Shown here: positions 44,182-52,904 of the stretch, in pieces | How positions within the stretch are numbered: position 1 is the first letter of the stretch | Layout: every line of letters starts with the position of its first letter | Assembly: GCF_003008515.1 (NCBI RefSeq) | Contig: NZ_CP027668.1 | Coordinates: forward strand, 1,356,001 to 1,420,000 | Reading direction: 5' to 3' | Length of the DNA stretch: 64,000 nt | Origin: Phreatobacter cathodiphilus | GTDB taxonomy: Bacteria; Pseudomonadota; Alphaproteobacteria; Rhizobiales; Phreatobacteraceae | Notes under the pieces: model-generated | The model's database searches: none | What the model was told of the DNA's origin: nothing | Seen by the model: the letters and a program-made list of their open reading frames with translations, nothing else | Translations under genes and position numbers: made by a program

Positions 44182-44508
44182 ATGCTCAAGACCCTGATGC
44201 TCGCCGCTTCCCTCGCGCTCGCCGGCACCGCCGCCATGGCGCAGACCGCGACCCAGCCGGCCACCCGCCCGGCCGCGCCGGCGACGACCCCGGCTCCGGC
44301 GGCCACGACGCCGGCCGCCGCCCTCATCGACATCAATTCGGCCACCGAGGCCGAGCTGCGCGTGCTGCCGGGCATCGGCGAGGTCCGCGCCAAGGCGATC
44401 ATCGCCGGCCGCCCCTATCGCGGCAAGGACGAGCTCGTCCGCAAGAACATCATCCCGCAGGGGGTCTATGACGGCATCCAGGCGCGCATCATCGCCCGCC
44501 AGCGCTGA
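44182..44508 (+). CDS. Helix-hairpin-helix (ComEA-like) protein
   Basis: This 108-residue protein has a signal peptide (MLKTLMLAASLALAGTAAMAQ), a low-complexity Ala/Pro/Thr linker (about 22-47) and a helix-hairpin-helix DNA-binding domain (about 50-105) with IDINSATEAELRVLPGIGEV and KAIIAGRPYRGKDEL. The fold resembles the DNA-binding end of ComEA and may bind DNA in the periplasm. ATG 44182 is supported by AAGGAAGGA upstream and by the signal peptide. No other competence gene is nearby. Confidence 0.83.
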   Translation: MLKTLMLAASLALAGTAAMAQTATQPATRPAAPATTPAPAATTPAAALIDINSATEAELRVLPGIGEVRAKAIIAGRPYRGKDELVRKNIIPQGVYDGIQARIIARQR

Positions 44509-44567
44509 CCGGCCGGCAGGACGCCGTCCGCCCCGGAAGTGGCGGGCGGCGTCACCGGATCAGCGTC

Positions 44568-45731
44568 TCAGAGGGAGCACTCGCGGATCAGCCCCGCGAG
44601 GAAGGCGTCGCATTTGGTGAGTTCGGACACCTCGATCCACTCGTCGGGCTGGTGCGCCTGGGCGATGTCGCCGGGCCCGCAGATGACGGTGGAGATGCCG
44701 GCCGCCTGGAACAGCCCGGCCTCGGCGCCGTAGGGCACGACCTGGATGCCGTTGTCGCCGGTCAGCCGGCGGGCGATGCGCTCGGCCTCGCCGTCCTCCT
44801 CGCGCACCAGCGGCTCGCCGCCGACCCGCCAGGTGATGTTGACCCCGGCGTCGGGGTGGACGGCCTTCATCGCCGGTTCGATCTCGCGCCGGACGAAATC
44901 CTCGTATTCCCTGAGGTAGCGCATGCCGTCGTCGCCCGGCACCACCCGGATTCCGGTGACGAAATGGCAGTCGAGGGCGGTGATGTTGTGGGCGGTGCCG
45001 CCCGACAGCGTGCCGACATGCAGCATCGTCCAGCCGGGATCGAAATAGGGCGCGCCGCCGCTCGCCTCCGCCTCAGCCTTGTTCTTCAGGTCGCGCTCCT
45101 CCATCCAGGTGACCAGGCGTGCCGCGACGAAGATCGCCGAGACGCCGGCATAGCGGTTGGAGGAATGCACCTCGTGGCCGCGCACATGGGTGTCGATGCG
45201 CATGTAGCCCTTGTGGCCGGTGACCACCTTCATCCGGCTCGGCTCACCGACGATGCAGACGGAGGGCCGCGTCCAGTCCTTGCCGAGCCGCTCGATGACG
45301 GCGCGGGCGCCGTCCATGCGGATCTCCTCGTCGGCGGTCAGGCAGATGTGGATGGGCCGCTTCAGGTCGGCGGCGACCATGGCCGGCACGGCCGCCAGCA
45401 CGCAGGCGTCGAAGCCCTTCATGTCGCAGGCGCCGCGGCCGTAGAGCCGGTCGCCCTTAGGGGTCAGGGTGAAGGGGTCGCTCGTCCAGGGTTGGCCCTC
45501 CACCGGCACCACGTCGAGATGGCCGGAGAGCACCACGCCGCCGTCGATACGCGGGCCGATCGTCGCCCAGATGTTGGCGTTCCGCCCGTCCGGCTGGGGG
45601 ATCACCTCGTAGGCGACGCCGTGCGCCATCAGGTACTCGCCGATGAAGGCGACGAGGTCGAGGTTGCTGGCGTCGGACACCGAGGGAAAGCCGACGAGGC
45701 GGTCGAGGAGTTCGATGCTGGTGAGGTTCAT
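44568..45731 (-). CDS. argE: Acetylornithine deacetylase (ArgE), M20 family
   Basis: This 387-residue zinc hydrolase matches the ArgE/DapE branch of M20 peptidases. Metal and catalytic residues are visible in VVLSGHLDVVPVEGQPW (His and Asp near 70-72), GACDMKGFDACVLAA (near 101) and LTADEEIRMDGA (Glu-Glu near 135). It likely removes the acetyl group from N-acetylornithine, although related amide substrates are possible. ATG 45729-45731 was chosen by homology; upstream GTG/ATG codons add 14 residues. It is divergent from three tandem M20 genes of a different subfamily. Confidence 0.83.
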   Translation of the reverse strand: MNLTSIELLDRLVGFPSVSDASNLDLVAFIGEYLMAHGVAYEVIPQPDGRNANIWATIGPRIDGGVVLSGHLDVVPVEGQPWTSDPFTLTPKGDRLYGRGACDMKGFDACVLAAVPAMVAADLKRPIHICLTADEEIRMDGARAVIERLGKDWTRPSVCIVGEPSRMKVVTGHKGYMRIDTHVRGHEVHSSNRYAGVSAIFVAARLVTWMEERDLKNKAEAEASGGAPYFDPGWTMLHVGTLSGGTAHNITALDCHFVTGIRVVPGDDGMRYLREYEDFVRREIEPAMKAVHPDAGVNITWRVGGEPLVREEDGEAERIARRLTGDNGIQVVPYGAEAGLFQAAGISTVICGPGDIAQAHQPDEWIEVSELTKCDAFLAGLIRECSL

Positions 45732-45848
45732 GTCACCGAGGGAGCCGACAGCAGCCATGCGCGTCAAGAGCACCCGATCGCATGGCAGCCCGGTTGACCG
45801 CCGCTCCCGCCTTCGGTTCTGTGGGTCTTTCTCCCCAGGGACGCATCA

Positions 45849-47012
45849 ATGCCCATCGTGAACCGGATCGCCGGGCTGCATGACGAAGCCACCGCGTGGC
45901 GCCGCGACTTTCACCAGCATCCCGAACTGCTCTTCGACCTGCCCCGCACCTCCGCCATCGTCGCCGACAAGCTGCGCGAGTTCGGCTGCGACGAGGTCGT
46001 GACCGGCATCGGCCGCACCGGCGTCGTCGGCCTCATCCGCGGCGCGAAGACGACGTCGGGCAGGGTGATCGGCCTGCGCTCCGACATGGACGCCCTGCCG
46101 CTCACCGAGATCACCGGCCTTCCCCATGCCTCCACCGTGCCGGGCAAGATGCACGCCTGCGGCCATGACGGCCACATGGCCATGCTGCTGGGTGCGGCGA
46201 AATACCTCGCCGAGACCCGCAATTTCGACGGCACCGTCGCGCTGATCTTCCAGCCGGCGGAGGAGGGCGGCGGCGGCGCCCGCGAAATGGTGGCCGAGGG
46301 CCTGATGGATCGCTTCGGCATCCAGGAGGTCTACGGCATGCACAACAACATCGACCCTGCCGGCACCCTCTCGGTGCGCGCCGGGCCGACCAGCGCCGCC
46401 GCCGACCGCATCCACATCCTCGTCGAGGGCAGGGGCGGCCATGCCGCCAAGCCTCATCTCGCCGTCGACACCGTGCTCGTCGCCGCCCAGATCGTCATCG
46501 CCGTGCAGTCGGTCGTCGCCCGCAGCATCGACCCGCTGGGATCGGCCGTCGTCTCCATCTGCGCCTTCAATGCCGGCCACGCCAACAACGTCATCCCGCA
46601 GACGGCGGAACTGCGCGGCACGGTGCGCACCCTCACCAAGGACATCCAGGCGCTCGTCGAGCAGCGTCTACGCGAGGTCGTCGAGAAGACCGCCGAGAGC
46701 TACGGCGCCACCGCGACCTTCACCTACACCTACGGCTGCCCCATGGTGGTGAACCACGCCGCCGAGGCCGAATACGCCGCCGCCGTCGCCGCCTCCATCG
46801 TCGGGGCGGAGAACGTCCGCCGCGACAAGCCGCCGACCATGGGATCGGAGGACTTCTCCTTCATGCTCGAGGAGCGTCCCGGCTGCATGATCGGCATCGG
46901 CCAGGGCGGCGAGTTCGGCGTCCATCACCCGGCCTATGACTTCAACGACGAGATTCTGCCCATCGGCATGAGCTACTGGGCCCGGCTCGTCGAAACCCGC
47001 ATGCCCGCCTGA
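45849..47012 (+). CDS. M20 family amidohydrolase, tandem copy 1
   Basis: This 387-residue protein belongs to the aminoacylase/hippurate hydrolase branch of M20. The metal-binding HACGHDGH covers residues 103-109 (Cys104, His106, His109) and the catalytic glutamates lie in QPAEEG (about 136-140). The C-terminal PTMGSEDFSFMLEERPG and the ending DFNDEILPIGMSYWARLVE are shared with copies 2 and 3. By my count 48 of the first 60 residues match each of the other two. It starts a three-gene run with short gaps of 15 and 27 bp, so one transcript is likely. Substrate unknown. Confidence 0.88.
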   Translation: MPIVNRIAGLHDEATAWRRDFHQHPELLFDLPRTSAIVADKLREFGCDEVVTGIGRTGVVGLIRGAKTTSGRVIGLRSDMDALPLTEITGLPHASTVPGKMHACGHDGHMAMLLGAAKYLAETRNFDGTVALIFQPAEEGGGGAREMVAEGLMDRFGIQEVYGMHNNIDPAGTLSVRAGPTSAAADRIHILVEGRGGHAAKPHLAVDTVLVAAQIVIAVQSVVARSIDPLGSAVVSICAFNAGHANNVIPQTAELRGTVRTLTKDIQALVEQRLREVVEKTAESYGATATFTYTYGCPMVVNHAAEAEYAAAVAASIVGAENVRRDKPPTMGSEDFSFMLEERPGCMIGIGQGGEFGVHHPAYDFNDEILPIGMSYWARLVETRMPA

Positions 47013-47027
47013 GGCCGGAGGCTGCCC

Positions 47028-48191
47028 TTGCCGATCGTCAACAGGATCGCCGCGCTGCACGAGGAGGCGACGGCCTGGCGGCGGGACTTCCACCGCCGTC
47101 CCGAGCTCAACTTCGACCTGCCGCGCACCGCCGCCCTCGTGGCCGAGAGGCTCCGGGCCTTCGGCTGCGACGAGGTGATCACCGGCATCGGCCGCTCGGG
47201 CGTCGTCGGCGTGATCCGCGGCGCGCGCACCAGCTCGGGACGGGTGATCGGCCTGCGGTCCGACATGGACGCGCTGCCCATCCACGAGACCAGCGGCGTG
47301 CCCCACGCTTCCGCCGTGCCGGGCCGGATGCACGCCTGCGGCCATGACGGGCACATGGCCATGCTCCTCGGCGCCGGCAAATATCTCGCCGAGACCCGCA
47401 ATTTCGACGGCACCGCCGTGCTGATCTTCCAGCCGGACGAGGAGGGCGGCCACGGTGCCCGCGCCATGGTCGCCGACGCCCTGATGGAGCGCTTCGGCAT
47501 CGACGAGGTCTATGGCATGCACAACAGCCAGGACCCCGTCGGCACCATCCAGGTCATCACGGGGGCGGCGAGCGCCGCCGTGGACTGGATCGACATCCGC
47601 GTCGAAGGGAAGGGCGGCCACGCCGCAAAGCCCCATGTGGCGGTGGACACGGTGCTGGTGGCGGCGCAGATCGTCATCGCCGCCCAGTCGGTGGTCGCCC
47701 GCGCCGTCGACCCGCTCGGCAGCGCCGTGCTGTCTCTCTGCGCGGTGGAGAGCGGGGCGGCCGACAACGTCATTCCCCATACGGCGGTCCTGCGCGGCAC
47801 GGTGCGCACCCTGTCGAGGCAGGTTCAGGACCTCGTGGAGCGGCGGCTGCGCCAGGTGGTGGAGGCGACCGCCGCCGCCTATGGCGCCACCGCCACCCTG
47901 ACCTACGACCGTGCCTGCCCGAGCGTCGTGAACACGCCGGCGGAAAGCGCCGCCGCGGCTGTCGCCGCCGCCGCCGTCCTGGGTGAGGGCGGCGTCCAGC
48001 GCGATGTCGAGCCGCCCATGGGTGGCGAAGACTTCGCGTTCATGCTCGAAGAGCGGCCGGGCTGCATGATCGGCATCGGTCAGGGCGGCGCTTTCGGCCT
48101 GCACCACCCGTCCTACGACTTCAACGACGAGATTCTTCCCATCGGCATGAGCTATTGGGCCAAACTCGTCGAGACACGCCTGCCGGCCTGA
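47028..48191 (+). CDS. M20 family amidohydrolase, tandem copy 2
   Basis: This 387-residue paralogue has the same HACGHDGH metal site but reads QPDEEGGHGARAM where copies 1 and 3 have QPAEEGGGG, a change next to the catalytic glutamates. It starts with TTG (47028-47030), preceded by GGAGG at 47016-47022, and the product aligns from residue 1 with copies 1 and 3, so the rare start is well supported. A TTG start may lower its expression relative to its neighbours. Substrate unknown. Confidence 0.86.
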   Translation: MPIVNRIAALHEEATAWRRDFHRRPELNFDLPRTAALVAERLRAFGCDEVITGIGRSGVVGVIRGARTSSGRVIGLRSDMDALPIHETSGVPHASAVPGRMHACGHDGHMAMLLGAGKYLAETRNFDGTAVLIFQPDEEGGHGARAMVADALMERFGIDEVYGMHNSQDPVGTIQVITGAASAAVDWIDIRVEGKGGHAAKPHVAVDTVLVAAQIVIAAQSVVARAVDPLGSAVLSLCAVESGAADNVIPHTAVLRGTVRTLSRQVQDLVERRLRQVVEATAAAYGATATLTYDRACPSVVNTPAESAAAAVAAAAVLGEGGVQRDVEPPMGGEDFAFMLEERPGCMIGIGQGGAFGLHHPSYDFNDEILPIGMSYWAKLVETRLPA

Positions 48192-48218
48192 CCGGCGTCA
48201 TTCTTCCCGGAGACCACC

Positions 48219-49385
48219 ATGCCCATCGTCAACCGCATTTCCGCCCTCCACGACGAAGTCACCGCCTGGCGCCGCGACCTCCACGAGCACCCCGAACTGC
48301 AGTTCGACGTGCATCGCACCGCCGGCATCGTCGCCGACAAGCTGCGCAAATTCGGCTGCGACGAGGTGGTCACCGGCATCGGCCAGACCGGCGTCGTCGG
48401 CATCATCAAGGGCCGGAATACCGCGTCGGGCAAGGTGATCGGCCTTCGCGCCGACATGGATGCCCTGCCGCTCAGCGAGATCACTGGCCTGCCGCACGCC
48501 TCGAAGGTTCCGGGCAAGATGCACGCCTGCGGCCATGACGGTCACACCGCCATGCTGCTGGGCGCCGCCAAGTACCTCGCCGAGACCCGCAATTTCGACG
48601 GCACGGTCGCCGTCATCTTCCAGCCTGCCGAGGAGGGCGGCGGCGGTGGCCGGGAAATGGTCAATGACGGCATGATGGATCGCTTCGGAATCCAGGAGGT
48701 CTACGGCATGCACAATGCGCCGGGCCTGCCCGTCGGCAGGTTCGCCCTGCGCGCCGGCCCACTCATGGCCGCCGCCGACCGCATCCAGATCGACGTCGAG
48801 GGCAAGGGCGGCCATGCCGCGCGGCCGCACCAGTCGATCGACACGATCCTGATCGCGTCGCAGATCGTCAATGCGGTGCAGTCCATCGTCTCGCGCAACG
48901 TCGATCCGCTCGGCAATGCCGTGGTCTCCATCTGCGCCTTCAACGCCGGCTTCACCGACAACGTCATTCCGCAGACGGCCACGCTGCTCGGCACGGTTCG
49001 CACGCTGACCCCGGAAATGCGCGACTTCGTCGAGAAGCGCCTGCACGCCATCGTCGAGGGCACGGCGGCGGTCTATGGCGGCAAAGCCAAGCTCACCTAC
49101 TACCGCGACTACCCGGTGACGCGGAACCACGCCGAGAACGCCGTCTTCGCCGGCGACGCGGCCGCTTCCGTGGTCGGCGAGGAGGGCGTCAATCGCGACA
49201 CCGTGCCGGTGATGGGCGGCGAGGACTTCTCCTTCATGCTGGAGGCCCGCCCCGGCGCCTTCATCTTCATCGGCCAGGGCGACACGGCCTCCGTCCACCA
49301 CCCGGCCTACGACTTCAATGACGAGATCATCCCGATCGGCATGAGCTACTGGGCCAAGCTCGTCGAGAGCCGCCTCGCGGCCTGA
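48219..49385 (+). CDS. M20 family amidohydrolase, tandem copy 3
   Basis: This 388-residue paralogue keeps HACGHDGHTAM and QPAEEGGGGREM. It differs most near residues 158-168, where copy 1 has NNIDPAGTLSVRAG and this copy has NAPGLPVGRFALRAG, the latter being the form usual in the family. The C-terminal PVMGGEDFSFMLEARPGAFIF is also closest to ordinary members. This copy may therefore be nearest the ancestral gene. It is followed by a hairpin before the convergent vtlR gene. Confidence 0.88.
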   Translation: MPIVNRISALHDEVTAWRRDLHEHPELQFDVHRTAGIVADKLRKFGCDEVVTGIGQTGVVGIIKGRNTASGKVIGLRADMDALPLSEITGLPHASKVPGKMHACGHDGHTAMLLGAAKYLAETRNFDGTVAVIFQPAEEGGGGGREMVNDGMMDRFGIQEVYGMHNAPGLPVGRFALRAGPLMAAADRIQIDVEGKGGHAARPHQSIDTILIASQIVNAVQSIVSRNVDPLGNAVVSICAFNAGFTDNVIPQTATLLGTVRTLTPEMRDFVEKRLHAIVEGTAAVYGGKAKLTYYRDYPVTRNHAENAVFAGDAAASVVGEEGVNRDTVPVMGGEDFSFMLEARPGAFIFIGQGDTASVHHPAYDFNDEIIPIGMSYWAKLVESRLAA

Positions 49386-49400
49386 GCCCCGAAAAGGGCA

Positions 49401-49430
49401 GGGGCGCCTCCCGTTTGCGGAAGGCGCCCC
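49401..49430. terminator. Terminator hairpin after the M20 array
   Basis: A 9-bp stem (GGGGCGCCT and AGGCGCCCC) encloses a smaller CCG-TTTG-CGG hairpin. It lies between the convergent M20 copy 3 and vtlR genes and lacks a T-tract. Confidence 0.55.
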
Positions 49431-49471
49431 AGCCTGTTCTGCTGGATGTGGAAGGGGGCGTGAGTCTCGCC

Positions 49472-50362
49472 TCAGGCCGGCCAGCGCGAGGCCTTGGAGA
49501 CGAGGAAGTCGCGGAACACCTGCACGCGGGCGACCGACTTCAGCTCCTCCGGATAGACGAACCAGGCGTCGAGCACCGGCATCTCCTCGTCGTCGAGGAT
49601 CTGCACCAGGCCCGAGCCGTCGCGGATGAGATAGTCCGGCAGGACGGCGATGCCGATGCCGTTCTCCACCGCCGCCACCAGGCCGGAAATGTTGTTGATC
49701 GTCATGGCGAAGGAGCGCGGCGCCATGCCGTTGCGCCCCGCCGTCGACAGCCACGTGACGTTCTGCATGTAGTTCGGCGCCCGCCCGCCGAAGGCGAGGA
49801 TGCGGTGGCCGTCCAGCTCCGTCGCGCTCTTCGGCGAGCCGTGGCGCTTCAGGTAGTCGGACGAGGCGAAGGCGTGGAACTTGATCTGGAAGAGCTTGCG
49901 CTGGATCAGGTCCGGCTGCACCGGCTGTCGCACGCGGATGCCCACATCAGCCTCGCGCATCGACAGGTCGAGCTCCTCGTCGGTGAGGATCATCTTGATC
50001 TGGATGTCGGGATAGAGCTCCAGGAATTCGCCGAGCCGCGGGGCGAGCCAGGCGGTGCCGAGCCCGACCGTGGTCGTCACCTTCAGCTCGCCGTTCGGCC
50101 GTTCCTTCGAATCCGTCAGCTTGATCTTGGCGCTCTCGAGCTTCATCAGCACGTCTTGCGCCGTGTGGTAGAGAAGCTCGCCCTGCTCGGTGAGGACGAG
50201 GCCGCGGGCATGGCGGTGGAAGAGGGGGACCTTCAGGTCCTGTTCCAGCGACGAAACCTGGCGTGAGACCGCCGACTGCGACAGCCCCAGCGTATCGGCC
50301 GCGTGGGTGAAGCTTCCCGCTGCCGCGGCGGCATGGAAAATCCTCAGCTTGTCCCAGTCCAT
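49472..50362 (-). CDS. vtlR: LysR regulator of the VtlR/LsrB type
   Basis: This 296-residue LysR protein starts MDWDKLRIFHAAAAAGSFTHAAD and has SQSAVSRQVSSLEQDLKVPLFHRHARGL, described by residues about 28-55, which I recognise as the VtlR/LsrB group of rhizobia and Brucella. Members control small RNA genes, stress responses and host interaction. The effector domain has TTTVGLGTAWLAPRL (about 95) and NGIGIAVLPDYLI (about 235). It follows trxB by 33 bp on the same strand, the gene order seen in that group. Confidence 0.85.
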   Translation of the reverse strand: MDWDKLRIFHAAAAAGSFTHAADTLGLSQSAVSRQVSSLEQDLKVPLFHRHARGLVLTEQGELLYHTAQDVLMKLESAKIKLTDSKERPNGELKVTTTVGLGTAWLAPRLGEFLELYPDIQIKMILTDEELDLSMREADVGIRVRQPVQPDLIQRKLFQIKFHAFASSDYLKRHGSPKSATELDGHRILAFGGRAPNYMQNVTWLSTAGRNGMAPRSFAMTINNISGLVAAVENGIGIAVLPDYLIRDGSGLVQILDDEEMPVLDAWFVYPEELKSVARVQVFRDFLVSKASRWPA

Positions 50363-50395
50363 CGGTCTCTCCCGGAGCCGGCTGCTCTGTCCGTC

Positions 50396-51358
50396 TTATT
50401 CGGCGGCTTGGCGGATCGTCGCGTGGTGGGCGAGAAACCGTTCGGCTTCGAGGGCGGCCATGCATCCCATGCCGGCGGCGGTGACCGCCTGGCGGTAGGT
50501 GTCGTCTGTGACGTCGCCGGCGGCGAAGACGCCGGGAACGTCGGTGGCGGTGGAATCGGGGGCGGTCCACAGATAGCCCGACGGCTTCTTGCGGAGCTGG
50601 CCCTCGAAGAGTTCGACGGCCGGGGCATGGCCGATGGCGATGAAGACGCCGTCGACGGGGCGCTCCTCGGTCTCGCCGGTCTTGACGTTCTTCAGACGCA
50701 CGCGGGTGACCGCGGCGGGATCGTCACGGCCGATGACCTCGTCCAGCGCGCTGTCCCACACCACCTCGATCTTGGGATGAGCGAAGAGGCGCTCCTGCAG
50801 GATGCGCTCGGCCTTGAAGGAGTCGCGACGGTGGACCACCGTCACCTTCGAGGCGAAATTGGTCAGGAAAAGCGCTTCCTCGACCGCGGTGTTACCGCCG
50901 CCGACGACCAGCACCTCCTTGTTGCGGTAGAAGAAGCCGTCGCAGGTGGCGCAGGCCGAAACGCCGAAGCCGCGGAACTTCTGCTCGGACGGCAGGTCCA
51001 GCCACTTCGCCTGGGCGCCGGTGCAGATGATCAGCGAGTCCGCCTCGTAGACGTCGCCGGACTCGCAGGTGATGCGGAACGGACGCTGCTTGAGGTCGAC
51101 CGCGGAGACATGGTCGGAGACGATGCGGGTGCCGACATGGGCCGCCTGCTTCTCCATCTGCTCCATGAGCCAGGGGCCCTGGATCACGTCCGCGAAGCCG
51201 GGATAGTTCTCGACGTCGGTGGTGATGGTGAGCTGGCCGCCGGGCTGGATGCCCTGGATCAGCACGGGCTTCAGCATGGCGCGGGCGGCATAGATCGCGG
51301 CGGTATAGCCGGCCGGTCCCGAACCGATGATGACGACGCGCTCGTGATGGATGCCCAT
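50396..51358 (-). CDS. trxB: Thioredoxin-disulfide reductase
   Basis: This 320-residue flavoenzyme passes electrons from NADPH to thioredoxin. FAD binding is seen in VVIIGSGPAGYTAAIYAARA (8-27), the redox-active disulfide is Cys136-Ala-Thr-Cys139 in SACATCDGFF, the NADPH-binding motif is VVGGGNTAVEEALFL, and the C-terminal FAD motif is GVFAAGDVTD. ATG 51356-51358 begins at the fold; upstream in-frame codons are unlikely to be used. It probably forms an operon with vtlR. A perfect TTGACA on the minus strand (51461-51466) may be its -35 element. Confidence 0.94.
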   Translation of the reverse strand: MGIHHERVVIIGSGPAGYTAAIYAARAMLKPVLIQGIQPGGQLTITTDVENYPGFADVIQGPWLMEQMEKQAAHVGTRIVSDHVSAVDLKQRPFRITCESGDVYEADSLIICTGAQAKWLDLPSEQKFRGFGVSACATCDGFFYRNKEVLVVGGGNTAVEEALFLTNFASKVTVVHRRDSFKAERILQERLFAHPKIEVVWDSALDEVIGRDDPAAVTRVRLKNVKTGETEERPVDGVFIAIGHAPAVELFEGQLRKKPSGYLWTAPDSTATDVPGVFAAGDVTDDTYRQAVTAAGMGCMAALEAERFLAHHATIRQAAE

Positions 51359-51460
51359 GATGTCCGGCCGCGGGATGTGGGTGAAAATGTTCCCTGCGGG
51401 CCGGCAATTTGGAACAGCTATGCGCATGGCGCAAGGCTCATTCCTGCCGCTTCTTCATAT

Positions 51461-51466
51461 TGTCAA
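51461..51466 (-). promoter_or_regulatory. Candidate -35 element for trxB
   Basis: A consensus TTGACA on the minus strand lies in the 199-bp gap between the 2OG oxygenase and trxB genes. A matching -10 (GAATGA at 17-base spacing) is weak. Confidence 0.3.
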
Positions 51467-51557
51467 CGAAATGCGTTGATGGAAACCGTCACAAAAGTGA
51501 ATGGGATGCATCGCATGGCGATACCGTGGGGGCGTTCCGCGATGCATCCCGACTGGT

Positions 51558-52196
51558 TCAGGCCGCCTTCCCGGTGATCATCCGGATGAACTTCTTGAAG
51601 CGGCTGGAGCGGGCGTGACGGCCCTGTTCATGGTCCACCACGGACTGGCTGGTGACCCAGTTCATCTGGATGGCCCGCCGCTTGCCGGTAAAGGGCTCAT
51701 GGCCGTGCCAGGAGGTGTCCGAGCGCTTGAACACCAGAAGCGTGCCGCCGTCGGGCGGAATCTCGGCGGCGTAGTCGTTGAGGTCGGTGCCGTTGTTGAG
51801 CACCCGCAGCCGGCCGCCGTCCGAGTCCCACGCGTCGTTCATGTAGAGCAGGACCGTGATGATCTTGGTCTCGGAATCGGTGTGGATCTTGCCGTCCGTC
51901 GCCCGGGTGAAGCCGCGCACCGTGTACATGGTCGGCCGGCCCGTGAGGTCGATGCCGAACTTGTCCTCGATCGCCTTGCGGAACGGCTCCTGGTCCAGTT
52001 CCTCCATCAGCGCCTTGAAGTCCCCGCGGATGTCGAGCACCGAGGGCGGATGGGAGCCGGGGCCGGGCACGTCCGGATAGTCCTTGAGGACGTCCTGGAG
52101 CCGGTCGGCCCGGACGAAATTGGGGACCACCAGATAGTCGTAGGGGACGGTCTCCAGCGGCGTGGCGCGCAGGCGCTCAATATCGATAAAGCTCAT
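51558..52196 (-). CDS. 2OG-Fe(II) oxygenase family protein
   Basis: This 212-residue protein has a double-stranded beta-helix oxygenase core. The iron-binding HxD is in GKIHTDSETKIITVLLYMND and the distal His in TSWHGHEPFTGKRRAIQMNW, where the following Arg would bind 2-oxoglutarate. ATG 52194-52196 has AGGG-rich sequence upstream and gives MSFIDIERL. Relatives hydroxylate amino-acid side chains or small molecules, but the substrate is unknown. It is divergent from the Lrp gene with 202 bp between starts. Confidence 0.82.
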   Translation of the reverse strand: MSFIDIERLRATPLETVPYDYLVVPNFVRADRLQDVLKDYPDVPGPGSHPPSVLDIRGDFKALMEELDQEPFRKAIEDKFGIDLTGRPTMYTVRGFTRATDGKIHTDSETKIITVLLYMNDAWDSDGGRLRVLNNGTDLNDYAAEIPPDGGTLLVFKRSDTSWHGHEPFTGKRRAIQMNWVTSQSVVDHEQGRHARSSRFKKFIRMITGKAA

Positions 52197-52398
52197 CAGG
52201 GCCTCGCAGGGGCTTGCAATGCGTCGTCTATATGGCCGGGACCGGGGGCATGTCCACGCGCGCGCCGATGCCGGGAGCACCGCCTCGCGATCCTGTCGTG
52301 CGCGCCCGATGCGGCGAAATTTTGTTGCGTGCGAGGGGGTGCTGGGCTATCCGGCTGATACCGCGCCGCAACCTGCCGCCACAGTGGAGACGTGCCCC

Positions 52399-52878
52399 GT
52401 GAAGGCCCGCCTGGACGCCATCGACTGGAAGATTCTCAGGGAGCTCCAGGCCGACGGGCGCATGACCAACGTGGAGCTGGCGAGCCGCGTCGGGATTTCG
52501 GCGCCGCCCTGTCTCAGGCGCGTGCGCGCCCTCGAGGAGATGGGGGTCATCCGCGGCTATCGCGCGCTCCTCGCCAGCGAGAAGCTCGGCTACGGCGTCA
52601 CCGTCTTCGCCATGGTGCATCTGGCCAGCCAGGCCGAGGCCGACCTCCACGCCTTCGCCGAGAAGGTGCGCCACTGGCCGGTCATCCGCGAGTGCCACAC
52701 GGTGTCGGGCGATTTCGACTTCGTGATGAAATGCGTCGCCCCCGACCTCGCCAGCTTCCAGCATTTCGTCTCCGACCTCACCGCGACCCCCAACGTACGC
52801 AACGTGCGCACCGTGCTCACCCTCGGCCAGGTGAAGGACGAGGCGGCGGTTCCCCTCGAGATCGCGCCGGCCGACTGA
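52399..52878 (+). CDS. Lrp/AsnC-family transcriptional regulator
   Basis: This 159-residue regulator has the Lrp helix-turn-helix at about residues 6-60 (LDAIDWKILRELQADGRMTN, then ISAPPCLRRVRALEEMGVI) and a RAM ligand-binding domain (GVTVFAMVHLASQAEADLHA onward, with TVSGDFDFVMKCVAPDL). The GTG at 52399 follows GGAGA by 8 bases and gives the standard N-terminus. It could control the divergent oxygenase gene or the downstream hydrolase. The effector, often an amino acid, is unknown. Confidence 0.88.
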   Translation: MKARLDAIDWKILRELQADGRMTNVELASRVGISAPPCLRRVRALEEMGVIRGYRALLASEKLGYGVTVFAMVHLASQAEADLHAFAEKVRHWPVIRECHTVSGDFDFVMKCVAPDLASFQHFVSDLTATPNVRNVRTVLTLGQVKDEAAVPLEIAPAD

Positions 52879-52904
52879 CGCGCGGCCGGGCAGGGGACCA
52901 TGAC

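Noticed and set aside
45794-45822. TTGACC with TTCTGT 17 bp downstream before the M20 array, considered as a promoter
   Set aside because: The -10 match is poor and the region is GC-rich, so chance is a sufficient explanation.
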